Below are positions 1 through 10,015 of a stretch of 64,000 bases of DNA, piece after piece. Made by a program: the position numbers and the translations under genes. Positions within the stretch are counted from its first letter, which is position 1. Every line of letters begins with the position of its first letter. The DNA is from Rhodocyclales bacterium. Its GTDB lineage: Bacteria > Pseudomonadota > Gammaproteobacteria > Burkholderiales > Rhodocyclaceae. Where the stretch lies: the NCBI GenBank assembly GCA_016235745.1, contig JACRJA010000053.1:1-64000 (forward strand), given 5' to 3'. The notes below the pieces were generated by a model, which saw nothing but the letters and a program-made list of their open reading frames with translations, had not been told where the DNA came from and made no database searches.

Positions 1-1
1 C

Positions 2-85
2 TGCCTGCGCCTGGTCTCGGCGCTGCTGGCCGAACTCGACGACGAGTGGATGACCGGCAAGGTCTATCTCAACCTCAACCCGTAA
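2..85 (+). CDS. IS256-family transposase, C-terminal end (partial)
   Basis: Only the last 27 codons are in the window, ending at TAA 83-85; the rest lies upstream. The peptide contains SALLAELDDEWMTGKVYLN, which resembles the C-terminus of IS256 (Mutator-like, DDE) transposases, where an acidic-Trp stretch is followed by TG(K/R)xYL. The family call rests on this short tail and on the A/T-rich, IS256-like element end about 25 bp downstream. The catalytic DDE residues are not visible, so I cannot say whether the element is intact. Confidence 0.5.
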   Translation, partial: CLRLVSALLAELDDEWMTGKVYLNLNP

Positions 86-110
86 CCCCAGCGTCATGAC
101 CAACACCACG

Positions 111-140
111 GAAATTTACAGAAAAAAGGTTGCACAACCC
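111..140 (+). mobile_element. Probable right terminal inverted repeat of the IS256-like element
   Basis: Shortly after the transposase stop comes an A/T-rich block (gaaatttacagaaaaaagg) followed by ttgcacaaccc. This resembles the right ends of IS256-family elements, which carry TTTACA-like and CCC-bounded termini. The left end is outside the window, so the inverted repeat cannot be matched and the exact boundary is approximate. Confidence 0.4.
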
Positions 141-422
141 GGGCGAGTGCTCGAAGAGGGGTCCGTCAAGGAGGGTGGGCATGGAAGGCTCACAGCAAAA
201 AAGCGGTTGAATTGGCTGAAAATTGGTTGAATTATAAGGGGCGCACGGGGTATTTTGGCTGGCGGGATTAAAGGCCCAAGCCTGTGCTTTGCTGACCATG
301 CCTGCTCGATGGGATGCAGCTGGGGGGCGTGGCGGCAGTGGGGTGTGGCACGTCGAGCGGCCAGGTCCGTGACCCGGGCGAAGACGTTGAGCATGGGGTG
401 GCAGCAATCGAGGGTAATGGTT
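141..422. other. Gene-free stretch between IS end and toxin remnant
   Basis: No convincing gene is seen in these roughly 280 bases. Short reading frames exist on the minus strand, but none has a recognisable family. A TATAAT hexamer lies on the minus strand at 231-236 without a good -35 partner. The segment is more A/T-rich than the genes to its right and is probably insertion debris, because homology of the toxin fragment ends abruptly at about 440. Confidence 0.4.
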
Positions 423-581
423 TCAAGTATGAACAGGGCAATTGCCTAGTTCGATTTCGGCACGGACGGTGGCACAGAGGTAGACTCGAGACGGCGTCTG
501 GCGATCGAGCCAGGCGAGCACCTGCGGCGCCGGCGCGGGGCGCATGAGTTCGGATAGGACATTGGTATTGATCAGGATCAT
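423..581 (-). pseudogene. Truncated PIN-domain toxin (FitB/VapC type)
   Basis: Fifty-two residues starting MILINTNVLSELMRPAP match the N-terminus of FitB/VapC PIN-domain ribonucleases, which are normally about 135-140 residues. Homology stops after VRAEIELG, which keeps the second acidic position, and the frame ends a few codons later. The usual LDTNVLSE motif reads INTNVLSE, so the first metal-binding Asp is Asn. About two thirds of the domain is missing, including the later acidic residues. The ATG at 581-579 overlaps the stop of the antitoxin remnant (ATGA), as in intact toxin-antitoxin operons. I see a dead toxin gene, probably cut by insertion. Confidence 0.7.
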
Positions 582-715
582 GCCGTCTCGTCTTGGAAGG
601 GGGGCGGTCGTGGGGCCGTGCGCGGGGGGATCGGGAGATTGCCCACGCCGAGGCCGTGGAAGCGCTGGGCGATGCGCCGGCCTTGCGAGTCGCGCCGAGG
701 GGCGCATCGGTCTCG
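578..715 (-). pseudogene. C-terminal remnant of a FitA/VapB-like antitoxin
   Basis: Directly upstream of the toxin fragment, in the frame whose TGA overlaps the toxin ATG, about 45 codons are open. They read (G)RRIAQRFHGLGVGNLPIPPR, then RPPPF. The pattern I-x-x-RF-x-x-LG, then L-x-(I/L)-P-x-R, then R-x-PP-F resembles the toxin-wrapping tail of FitA antitoxins. The ribbon-helix-helix N-terminus is absent because metF occupies the upstream DNA. No start codon with a ribosome site is present. This supports a former fitAB/vapBC locus with both genes truncated. Confidence 0.45.
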
Positions 716-1555
716 TTACGGCGTCAGGCCCAGCGCCTCGGTGATCGCGAGCGTCGGTTCGGCCTGGTTCATGGTGTAGAAGTGCAGCCCGGGGGCGCCG
801 AGCGAGAGTAGGCGTTCGCACAGGCGCACGACCACTTCGAGCCCGAAAGCGCGCACCGACTCGGCATCGTCGCCGTAGGCTTCCATTTTCTTGCGGATCC
901 AGCGCGGGATCTCGGCGCCGCAGGCGTCCGAGAAGCGGGCGAGCCGCGCGAAGCTGGTGATGGGCATGATGCCGGGCACGATGGGGGCGGTGACGCCGCG
1001 CTTGCCGGCTTGCTCGACGAGGTGGGCGTAGGCGTCGGCATTGTAGAAGTACTGCGTGAGGGCGCAGTCGGCGCCAGCGTGCATCTTGCGGGCGAAGGCG
1101 TCGAGATCGGCCAGGGCGCCGGGGGCCTGCGGGTGGTATTCGGGATAGGCGGCAACCGCGATCCAGAAGTGATCGCCCGTTTCGGCGCGGATGAATTCGA
1201 CGAGCTCGCTGGCGTAGCGCAGCTCGCCGGGGTCGCGCACGCCGGAGGGGAGGTCGCCGCGGAGCGCCACGAGGCGGCGCACGCCGAGCGCCTGGTACTG
1301 CTGCAGGATCTCGCGGATCTGGGCGCGGGTGGCGCCGATGCAGGACAGATGCGGCGCGACGTCGAGGCCGGCGCGGTGCAGCTGCTCGACCACGGCGAAG
1401 GTGCGCTCGCGGGTGGAGCCGCCGGCGCCGTAGGTGACGGAATGATAGGCCGGATGCAGGCGCTCGCTGAGCTGCCGCTGCGCTTGGGCGAGTTTGGCTT
1501 CCCCTTCGGGGGTCTGAGGGGGGAAAAATTCGACGGAGATCTCGAGCGGCGGCAT
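716..1555 (-). CDS. metF: 5,10-methylenetetrahydrofolate reductase
   Basis: This 279-residue protein is the usual length for bacterial MetF. It reduces 5,10-methylene-THF to 5-methyl-THF, the methyl donor for methionine synthesis, using FAD in a TIM barrel. Family signatures include the SVEFFPPQTPEGE start (the catalytic Glu lies in EFFPP), SVTYGAGGSTRERT, and LRGDLPSG. It lies 70 bp downstream of ahcY on the same strand and closes the methyl cycle formed with metK and ahcY, so co-transcription with ahcY is plausible. Its stop abuts the antitoxin remnant. No terminator was recognised after it. Confidence 0.95.
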   Translation of the reverse strand: MPPLEISVEFFPPQTPEGEAKLAQAQRQLSERLHPAYHSVTYGAGGSTRERTFAVVEQLHRAGLDVAPHLSCIGATRAQIREILQQYQALGVRRLVALRGDLPSGVRDPGELRYASELVEFIRAETGDHFWIAVAAYPEYHPQAPGALADLDAFARKMHAGADCALTQYFYNADAYAHLVEQAGKRGVTAPIVPGIMPITSFARLARFSDACGAEIPRWIRKKMEAYGDDAESVRAFGLEVVVRLCERLLSLGAPGLHFYTMNQAEPTLAITEALGLTP

Positions 1556-1625
1556 GGGTCGCTCCTGGGAAGGTGGCGGAATCAGAGGGTGGCGCCGGCC
1601 CGCGCAACGGCCGGCGCCCGCAGGC

Positions 1626-3035
<1,410 letters not shown>

Positions 3036-3111
3036 CGAAATACTCCTGTTCGGGAACGAGGCCGAGCGGATGCGCAGCTCACCTGCGTCTTCCGTCCGGC
3101 CGGAGAAGACG

Positions 3112-3174
3112 GGTGAGCGCCGTTGGATCGAAACCGAGCCTGGCCCGCGCGGGCGGGTTGCAGCGCTCCTCGGT
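3112..3174 (-). ncRNA. SAH riboswitch controlling ahcY
   Basis: Read on the minus strand the leader contains CCGAGGAGCGCTGCAAC, then CAGGCTCGG, then AACGGCGCTCACC. These are the conserved pieces of the S-adenosylhomocysteine riboswitch: CCGAG pairs with CTCGG to form P1, and GAGCGC pairs with GCGCTC as the pseudoknot. The class is known to sit upstream of ahcY in proteobacteria and to turn expression on when SAH accumulates. It starts a few bases after the -10 box and lies about 75 bp before the ahcY ATG. Confidence 0.9.
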
Positions 3175-3182
3175 TGGCGGGA

Positions 3183-3188
3183 ATTATA
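3183..3188 (-). promoter_or_regulatory. Extended -10 promoter element of the ahcY riboswitch transcript
   Basis: On the minus strand the sequence reads TTTGCTATAAT, a perfect TATAAT with an extended TGn. No good -35 lies 17 bp upstream, which fits an extended -10 promoter. Transcription would start only a few bases before the first strand of the SAH riboswitch. Confidence 0.6.
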
Positions 3189-3358
3189 GCAAAGGCGTTT
3201 GGCGCTACGGCGCACGGCTTGCAACGGAGCGCACGTAGCGTATTACGAGATAGGCGATGACCAGCGGCAGCACGACGGAGGACATGGGGGCGGATTCTAG
3301 CCCGGCGATCCCGCGTTATGGCCGCGGGAAAAACTGATGGTGTCTTCGAAAAAAATCA

Positions 3359-3386
3359 CCCGGACGTACCGCGCGGTACGTCCGGG
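3359..3386 (-). terminator. Rho-independent terminator after metK
   Basis: A perfect 12-bp inverted repeat (CCCGGACGTACC, GCGC loop, GGTACGTCCGGG) begins 12 bp past the metK stop. Read on the minus strand it is followed by TGATTTTTTTCG, a clear U-tract. It isolates metK from the downstream ahcY-metF unit. Confidence 0.9.
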
Positions 3387-3398
3387 CACTGCGATGGG

Positions 3399-4565
<1,167 letters not shown>

Positions 4566-4571
4566 GCAATC

Positions 4572-4624
4572 GCTCCCTTCGATCCCCGTGTGGCGGCGTG
4601 CCGGCTCTGGGGATCGGGGGGAGC
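4572..4624 (-). promoter_or_regulatory. metK leader stem-loop that buries the ribosome-binding site
   Basis: The 5' leader read on the minus strand has two nested pairing blocks. GCTCCC pairs with GGGAGC, and CGATCCCC pairs with GGGGATCG, enclosing about 21 nt. The 3' strand GGGAGC is the metK Shine-Dalgarno region, only 6 nt from the ATG, so folding would hide it. The layout suggests translational control of SAM synthesis. It does not match the SAM riboswitch classes I know by sequence; the function is inferred. Confidence 0.45.
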
Positions 4625-4821
4625 GGGCGACGCTTTAGCGGTATTTCTTCTGCGAGCTCGTGCATCGATCGGCGGCGCGGCCCCATTGCGTCGCTGCGCT
4701 GCGTGCGCCTCGCTACGGCCCCGTTCGCCACGATGGCTTCACAAGCTCTCCGCCCCGCAAGTTGTCGGATTAACTCGGCGGATGAGCGATAATTATAAAT
4801 CTTCTTCTGGGTAATGAGGAA

Positions 4822-5757
4822 ATGTCCCGTCTGCTGGTTGCCTTGCTGTGGGTGCTGCATTGGTTGCCGTTGCCGTTGCTGGCGGCGCTCGGCCGCGGCT
4901 TGGGCGCGCTGCTCTTTTTTGCGGCGCGATCGCGGCGCCACGTGGCCGAGGTGAATCTGCGGCTGTGTTTTCCCGCGTGGTCGCAGGCCGAGCGGCGTGC
5001 CGTGCTGCGCGAGCACTTCCGCTTGCTGGGGCGCAGCATCCTGGAGCGGGGGATCTCCTGGTTCGCTTCGGCCGAGCGCATCCGGCGGCTGGTGCGGCTC
5101 GAGGGCAAGGAGCATGCGGATGGCGTGCGCGCCCAGGGGCGGCCGGTGATCCTGCTCGTGCCCCACTTCCTGGGGCTGGACATGGGCGGCACGCGCGTGG
5201 CGATGGAGTACGACGGGGTCTACGTCTATTCGCGCCCCAAAAGGGACCCGGTGGCCGATCGCTGGCTCAACTGGGGGCGTTCGCGCTTCGGCGATCAGCT
5301 GCAGGTGGCGCGCCAGGACGGCATCCGCCCGGTGGTGCGTGCCGTGCGCGCCGGCCGGCCGCTCTATTACCTGCCCGATCTGGATTATGGGCGCAAGGAG
5401 TCGGTGTTCGTGCCATTCTTCGGCGTGCCGGCGGCCACGATCACGGGTCTGTCGCGTCTGGCGCGGCTCACCGGCGCGGCGGTGGTGCCCTGCGTCACCG
5501 AGATGCTGCCCGATGGAAAGGGCTACGTGACGCGCTTCGGCGAACCCTGGGCGGATTTTCCTTCCGGGGACGAAGTGGCCGATGCGGTGCGCATGAACCG
5601 CTGGCTCGAGGGTGAGATCCGCCGCATGCCGACGCAGTACCATTGGGTGCACCGGCGCTTCAAGACACGGCCCGAGGGGGAGGGGCCAGTGTATTTCACG
5701 GCTGGCCGTCGTAGAGGGAGTGTGTCTGAAGGGGGCGATCGGGTCCATCGCGGATGA
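4822..5757 (+). CDS. Lipid A late acyltransferase (LpxL/HtrB family)
   Basis: This 311-residue protein has an N-terminal hydrophobic anchor (MSRLLVALLWVLHWLPLPL) and the lysophospholipid acyltransferase HX4D motif as PHFLGLD at about residues 113-119. Family members transfer a secondary acyl chain from acyl-ACP to Kdo-lipid A at the inner membrane. YLPDLDYGRKESVFVPFFG is the second conserved block. The start follows GAGGAA. The C-terminal 20 residues (GRRRGSVSEGG...) look like a non-conserved tail. It stands alone, divergent from metK. Whether it is LpxL or LpxM cannot be told from sequence alone. Confidence 0.88.
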   Translation: MSRLLVALLWVLHWLPLPLLAALGRGLGALLFFAARSRRHVAEVNLRLCFPAWSQAERRAVLREHFRLLGRSILERGISWFASAERIRRLVRLEGKEHADGVRAQGRPVILLVPHFLGLDMGGTRVAMEYDGVYVYSRPKRDPVADRWLNWGRSRFGDQLQVARQDGIRPVVRAVRAGRPLYYLPDLDYGRKESVFVPFFGVPAATITGLSRLARLTGAAVVPCVTEMLPDGKGYVTRFGEPWADFPSGDEVADAVRMNRWLEGEIRRMPTQYHWVHRRFKTRPEGEGPVYFTAGRRRGSVSEGGDRVHRG

Positions 5758-5847
5758 TCGCTTGGTCGAAGTATGCGGGCGCTTGGCCTGATGGCTCGAG
5801 TCGGGCGGTTTTATTTATGACAAATGGTTTGAGCTGTCGAGGACCTT

Positions 5848-6552
5848 ATGGACGCGACGCAGCATCTCGCGAGCCGGTTGCGGCGGGTGGCATTGTTCGC
5901 CTTGTTGGGCGAGGAGGAACTGGAGGCGCTGTCGCGGCGCTGTCGCACGATGCGGCTCGCGCGCGACGAGGTGCTGTTCTTCCGCGGCGAGCCGGCGCGC
6001 GGTTTCTACCTGGTGGAGCGCGGCTGCATCAAGCTCTTTCTCGATTCTTCTTCGGGGGCGGAGAAAATCGTCGACACCGTCGGGCCGGGCGGCACCTTCG
6101 GCGAGGCAGTGATGGTCCTCGATCAGCCCTACCCGGTGTCGACGGCGGCGCTCGGCGAGACGGAGCTCGTCTTCGTGCCAAAGGAGGCGGTGGATGAATT
6201 GCTGGAGCGCCGGCCGGCGTTCTGCCGTCGCATGCTCGCCGGCATGGCGATGCGGCTGCGCGCCATGGTGCGCGACATCGAGGCGTATTCGCTCCAGACG
6301 GCCACTCAGCGCGTGATCGGCTATCTGCTGCAATCCTGCGAGCACGAGCGCGGGGAAACGGTGATCGAGCTGGCGCTGCCGCGCTACGTGATCGCCTCTC
6401 GCTTAAACCTGACGCCGGAGACGCTGTCGCGCGTTTTCCACGAGCTCGCGCAGCAGGGGGTGTTGCGTTCGGAGGGGCGCCGGGTGGTGGTGCCGGACGT
6501 GGGGCGGCTGCGGGATTACGGTGGTGTGGCAGGGATGGGATCGCGGCGATGA
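5848..6552 (+). CDS. Crp/Fnr-family regulator of Dnr/NnrR type (denitrification)
   Basis: The 234-residue protein has an N-terminal cyclic-nucleotide-binding-like sensor fold (GEPARGFYLVERGCIKLF, GGTFGEAV), a dimer helix and a C-terminal winged helix. The recognition helix contains PETLSRVFHEL, the E-x-x-S-R pattern that reads TTGAT half-sites. It lacks the N-terminal cysteine cluster of FNR, which fits the NO-sensing, heme-dependent Dnr/NnrR branch. Four matching boxes stand before nirS, nnrS, norC and the hemerythrin operon nearby. The start is preceded by GAGGA. Its stop overlaps the next ATG by 4 nt. The function is inferred from motif and context. Confidence 0.8.
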   Translation: MDATQHLASRLRRVALFALLGEEELEALSRRCRTMRLARDEVLFFRGEPARGFYLVERGCIKLFLDSSSGAEKIVDTVGPGGTFGEAVMVLDQPYPVSTAALGETELVFVPKEAVDELLERRPAFCRRMLAGMAMRLRAMVRDIEAYSLQTATQRVIGYLLQSCEHERGETVIELALPRYVIASRLNLTPETLSRVFHELAQQGVLRSEGRRVVVPDVGRLRDYGGVAGMGSRR

Positions 6553-7400
6553 GCGAGGCGGCGCTTGCGCTCGCCGCCTCGGTGGCGATGCACGTGACCT
6601 GGAATCTGCTGGTGCGGCGGCAGCCGCAGGCATCCTATCCCTTGTGGTGGGTGCTGCTGGGGCATCTCGTGTTGCTGGCGCCGGCGGGGTGGTTCTGCCT
6701 GTGGCGCGATGCAGCGTGGCAACCGGCCCTCTTGGGGGCAATGCTCCTGTCGGCCAGCGGCAACGTGGTCTATTTCATCGGCTTACGTAAGGCATACGAG
6801 TACGCACCGGTGGCGTTGGTGTATCCGCTGGTGCGCAGTTCGCCGCTCTTGATCGCGCTATGGAGCACGATGCTGCTTGGCGAGACGCTGCGGCCGGCGG
6901 CTTGGGCGGGTATCGTCGTGACGGTGTCGGGTTTGCTGCTGCTCGCTTTGGCCGGGACGGGGCCGGGGGCGCAGCGGCGCGCGCTGCCGTGGGCGCTGCT
7001 GGCGATGCTGGGGACGAGCCTCTACTCACTCAGCGACAAGGCGGCTACGGCCTACCTCGATTCGTTCTGGGCCTTGGTCGGCTATCTGAGCGTGGGCTAT
7101 GCCGCTTCGTGGCTCGCCTTGACGCTGCAGTTACGGCACGAACAGGGGAGGTGGTTGCCGCCGCGGCGCATCCGTTGGTCGCTGTTCGTGATCGGCGGCG
7201 TGTGCGTGGGGCTGTCTTATGCGCTGGTGATCCACGCGATGCGTTTTCTGCCGGCCGCCGAGGTGGTGGCGTATACGAACGCCGGCATCGTCGTTGCGAG
7301 CGTACTGTCGATAGCGGTGTTTCGTGAGCGGGAGCAGTGGCGCTGGCGTTTGGCGGCAGCGGGGGTGGTCACGCTCGGTCTGTTCTTGCTTGCCGGCTGA
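6549..7400 (+). CDS. EamA/DMT-superfamily membrane transporter
   Basis: The 283-residue protein consists of about ten hydrophobic helices arranged as two repeats of the EamA fold. The pattern VYPLVRSSPLLIALWS...LLGETL in the first half mirrors YTNAGIVVASVLSIAVFRERE in the second. Such proteins move small metabolites or amino acids across the inner membrane; the substrate here cannot be read. It overlaps the Crp/Fnr gene by ATGA, so the two are translated together. It converges on norD with only 15 bp between the stops. Confidence 0.8.
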   Translation: MSEAALALAASVAMHVTWNLLVRRQPQASYPLWWVLLGHLVLLAPAGWFCLWRDAAWQPALLGAMLLSASGNVVYFIGLRKAYEYAPVALVYPLVRSSPLLIALWSTMLLGETLRPAAWAGIVVTVSGLLLLALAGTGPGAQRRALPWALLAMLGTSLYSLSDKAATAYLDSFWALVGYLSVGYAASWLALTLQLRHEQGRWLPPRRIRWSLFVIGGVCVGLSYALVIHAMRFLPAAEVVAYTNAGIVVASVLSIAVFREREQWRWRLAAAGVVTLGLFLLAG

Positions 7401-7415
7401 GGAAAGGCGGTTGCG

Positions 7416-9233
7416 TCACGGGCGGGTGAGCTCGGCGTAGAGCCGCGGCAGGCGGGCAGCGAGTTCGCCGAGACGCTGCACGACCACGTGGCCGTTGTGG
7501 CCGAAGAGGTAGGGCAGGACATCGGCGGCTTCGCGGTCGATGGCGACGCAGAAGGGGCGGATGCCGCGCCGGCGGCATTCGAAGAGCGCGCGTCGTGTGT
7601 CTTCGATGCCATAGCGGCCGTCATAGTGGTCGATGTCGTGCGGTTTGCCGTCGGTGAGCACGAGCAGCAGTTTTTGCCGTGAAGCCGTGGCGGCGAGCCG
7701 GTCGGCGGCGTGGCGGATGGCCGCTCCCAAGCGGGTGTAGTCGCCGGGGCGTAGCGTAAGGATGCGACCGCGCACGGCCGGCCCGTTGCGCTCGCCGAAA
7801 TCCTTGAGGCGATGGTAACGCACGTGTGCGTGGCCGAGCGAGGAAAAGGCGGCCACGGCAAGGGCATCGCCCGCCGCTTCGATCGCCTCGGTGAACACGA
7901 GCAGCGCGTCGCGAATCACATCGATGACGCGGTGCGCATCATCGGCGTGTGCGTCGGTAGACAACGACACGTCGGCGAGCAGCAGGCAGGAGAGGTCGCG
8001 CGCCGTACGCGGGGTGTCGATATAGCGCGGTTGCGCCGAGACGGGGCAGCCGGAGCGCAGTTCGGCGTGGCGGCGGACCCAGTCGTCGAGGTCGAGCGCG
8101 TCGCCCTCGGGCTGACCCGGCTGCGGCCGGCGTTCGCTGCAGATGCGTTCGAGTTCGGCGCGCAGTCGTTGCGTGAGCGGGCGCAGGTGCCCGGGCAAAG
8201 GGGCGGGCATCGCCTCGTCGCGGGGCAGATCGATGCGGCAGTGATCGGGGCGGTACTGGCCGCGGCGATAATCCCATTCGGGCAGCAGGATTCCCTCCCC
8301 CAGCCTTTCATCGGCGCCTGCGGCGGACGGGCGTTCCAGGTCCATGCGCACACGGGATGCAACGGAGGCGGAGTCCTCGGCGAGCGTCAGCCGTTCGAGC
8401 TGGGCGGCGGCGCGTCCGGCTTCGTCCCCCTCGGCGTCTTCGAGCGAGCGGTCGACGCGCACGTATTCCGCCCAGCACAGCAGGCTCTCGGCGCGAAACG
8501 CGAGCAGCATGCCGTGCTGCGAACCAGGGTCTTCCGTCGCCTCGGTCTGGATCGGGGGCGTGGCCGAAGACGAAGAGCCCTCCTTGGCGGTGGACGGTGA
8601 GCGGCGCCGAGCCGGTGCGGCATCGGCCTCGTGCGGCATCAGCCACAGCATCACTGGCCGCGGCGGGCGCGGCGGGACCGGAAAGGTGCGCACGCTGCCG
8701 GGAGCGCGCAGGGCGGCGCGGATCGCGTCTTCCACGGCAGCTTCGGCTGGGGGCAGCTGGTGCGGTAGGGGACGAAGCGCGAGGCTTGCCGCGACGAGGC
8801 GGTCATAGCGCTCCTGCCAAGCAGGATAGCGGGCGAGCGCCACGGCGGTGGCGCGTTGATTGGCGAGCCACCATGGTTCGCCGTTGGGGACGAAATGGGC
8901 GGCGAGCAGGGCGAGCCAGAAGTAGAGGTCGCGGTTGAGAGTGCGTTTGGAAAAATGGGCGATCGCGGCGGGAAGGCGCAGTTCGTCGGCGGTGAGGTGG
9001 GGAAGTTCGGCAAGACGGCCGGTTCCGGCGAGCCGTTCGCGCCACGTACGCCGCCCTTCGTGGATACGGCGTTCGGCCACGGCGAATCTGCGTCCGGCCT
9101 CGCCGCCCACGCCGCGGAAGAATACCGACAGGGGGCGCCGTAAGGATTCGAGGCGGATTTCGGCCTGGGGGTGGTGCGCTTCGGCGAGGTGCCGCACCCA
9201 GCGATCCCACAGCGCTCCGGCCCAGGTCTCCAT
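7416..9233 (-). CDS. norD: NorD protein, nitric oxide reductase activation (VWA domain)
   Basis: The 605-residue protein has a C-terminal von Willebrand A domain with the MIDAS motif ADVSLSTD (residues ~405-412), a later TDGKPHDIDHY segment, and a poorly conserved N-terminal half. NorD works with the MoxR-type ATPase NorQ to insert metal (non-heme Fe) into or mature the NorCB reductase. The start METWAGALW was chosen because norQ ends 2 bp upstream; the longer open frame runs into norQ. It is the last gene of nnrS-nirE-norQ-norD. A low-complexity linker (APARRRSPSTAKEGSSSS) separates the two halves. Confidence 0.9.
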   Translation of the reverse strand: METWAGALWDRWVRHLAEAHHPQAEIRLESLRRPLSVFFRGVGGEAGRRFAVAERRIHEGRRTWRERLAGTGRLAELPHLTADELRLPAAIAHFSKRTLNRDLYFWLALLAAHFVPNGEPWWLANQRATAVALARYPAWQERYDRLVAASLALRPLPHQLPPAEAAVEDAIRAALRAPGSVRTFPVPPRPPRPVMLWLMPHEADAAPARRRSPSTAKEGSSSSATPPIQTEATEDPGSQHGMLLAFRAESLLCWAEYVRVDRSLEDAEGDEAGRAAAQLERLTLAEDSASVASRVRMDLERPSAAGADERLGEGILLPEWDYRRGQYRPDHCRIDLPRDEAMPAPLPGHLRPLTQRLRAELERICSERRPQPGQPEGDALDLDDWVRRHAELRSGCPVSAQPRYIDTPRTARDLSCLLLADVSLSTDAHADDAHRVIDVIRDALLVFTEAIEAAGDALAVAAFSSLGHAHVRYHRLKDFGERNGPAVRGRILTLRPGDYTRLGAAIRHAADRLAATASRQKLLLVLTDGKPHDIDHYDGRYGIEDTRRALFECRRRGIRPFCVAIDREAADVLPYLFGHNGHVVVQRLGELAARLPRLYAELTRP

Positions 9234-9235
9234 GG

Positions 9236-10015
9236 CTATTCGCCGAGCACGGTGCGCACCAGCTCTTCTAGCCCGGCGGTGACCTCGGCATCGTCGGACA
9301 GCGCCTCGATGAGCGCCGCACGACAGGCGGTGAGCACCGGTAGGCCGCTGCGGATCAGCAGAGCGGCATAGACGAGAAGTCGCGTCGAGGCCACTTCTTC
9401 GAGATCGACCCCGTCGAGCCGGCGGATGGCGTTGCCGAGGGCGACGAGACGCCGCGCGAGCAATGCATCGCACCCCGTTTCCCGCTGCAGGATGCGGATC
9501 TCACGCGCCTCATCGGGAAAGCCGAAACGCAGCGCCACGAAACGTTGCCGGGTGGAAGGTTTGAGCCCTTTGAGGAAATTCTGGTAGCCGGGATTGTAGG
9601 AGACGACCAACATGAATTCGGGCGGTGCGGCCAGCAGCTCGCCCGTGCGCTCGAGCGGTAGCGTGCGGCGGTGGTCGGCGAGCGGATGGATGACGACGGT
9701 GACGTCCTTGCGCGCTTCGACGACCTCGTCGAGATAACAGATGCCGCCCTCGCGCACGGCGCGCGTCAGCGGCCCGTCCTGCCACACGGTCTGGCCGCCT
9801 TGCACGAGATGGCGTCCGACGAGGTCGGCGGCGGTGAGATCGTCGTGACAGGCCACGGAGAAAAGCGGCAAGTCAAGGCGCGCCGCCATGTGGGTGACGA
9901 AGCGGGTCTTACCCACGCCGGTGGGGCCTTTGATGAGCACGGGCAGGCGGTTGCGCCAGGCGTGTTCGAAGAGTTCGACCTCGTCGCTGGCTGGTTCATA
10001 GGGGGGAAGCGTCAT
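9236..10015 (-). CDS. norQ: NorQ/CbbQ-type AAA+ ATPase (MoxR family)
   Basis: The 259-residue AAA+ protein shows Walker A GPTGVGKT (residues ~30-37), Walker [11 protein letters not shown] (~92-101) and a sensor-1 SYNPGYQN. It is the motor partner of NorD in activating nitric oxide reductase; CbbQ homologues act on Rubisco in the same way. The norD partner directly downstream identifies this copy as NorQ. Its ATG overlaps the end of nirE by 4 nt, so it is coupled to heme d1 precursor synthesis in the same transcript. Confidence 0.93.
   Translation of the reverse strand: MTLPPYEPASDEVELFEHAWRNRLPVLIKGPTGVGKTRFVTHMAARLDLPLFSVACHDDLTAADLVGRHLVQGGQTVWQDGPLTRAVREGGICYLDEVVEARKDVTVVIHPLADHRRTLPLERTGELLAAPPEFMLVVSYNPGYQNFLKGLKPSTRQRFVALRFGFPDEAREIRILQRETGCDALLARRLVALGNAIRRLDGVDLEEVASTRLLVYAALLIRSGLPVLTACRAALIEALSDDAEVTAGLEELVRTVLGE

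Noticed and set aside
3036-3224. Longer ahcY frame adding 63 N-terminal residues
   Set aside because: It would be translated from the SAH riboswitch and promoter; the ATG at 3035 has a good ribosome site and begins the conserved protein.
4670-4740. Possible third internal copy of the 143-bp repeat
   Set aside because: CATTGCGTCGCTGCGCTGCG resembles the repeat interior, but the inverted ends are absent and the match is too loose to claim.
9234-9473. 80-residue N-terminal extension of norD
   Set aside because: It lies wholly within norQ, is Arg-rich, and METWAGALW starts 2 bp after the norQ stop.
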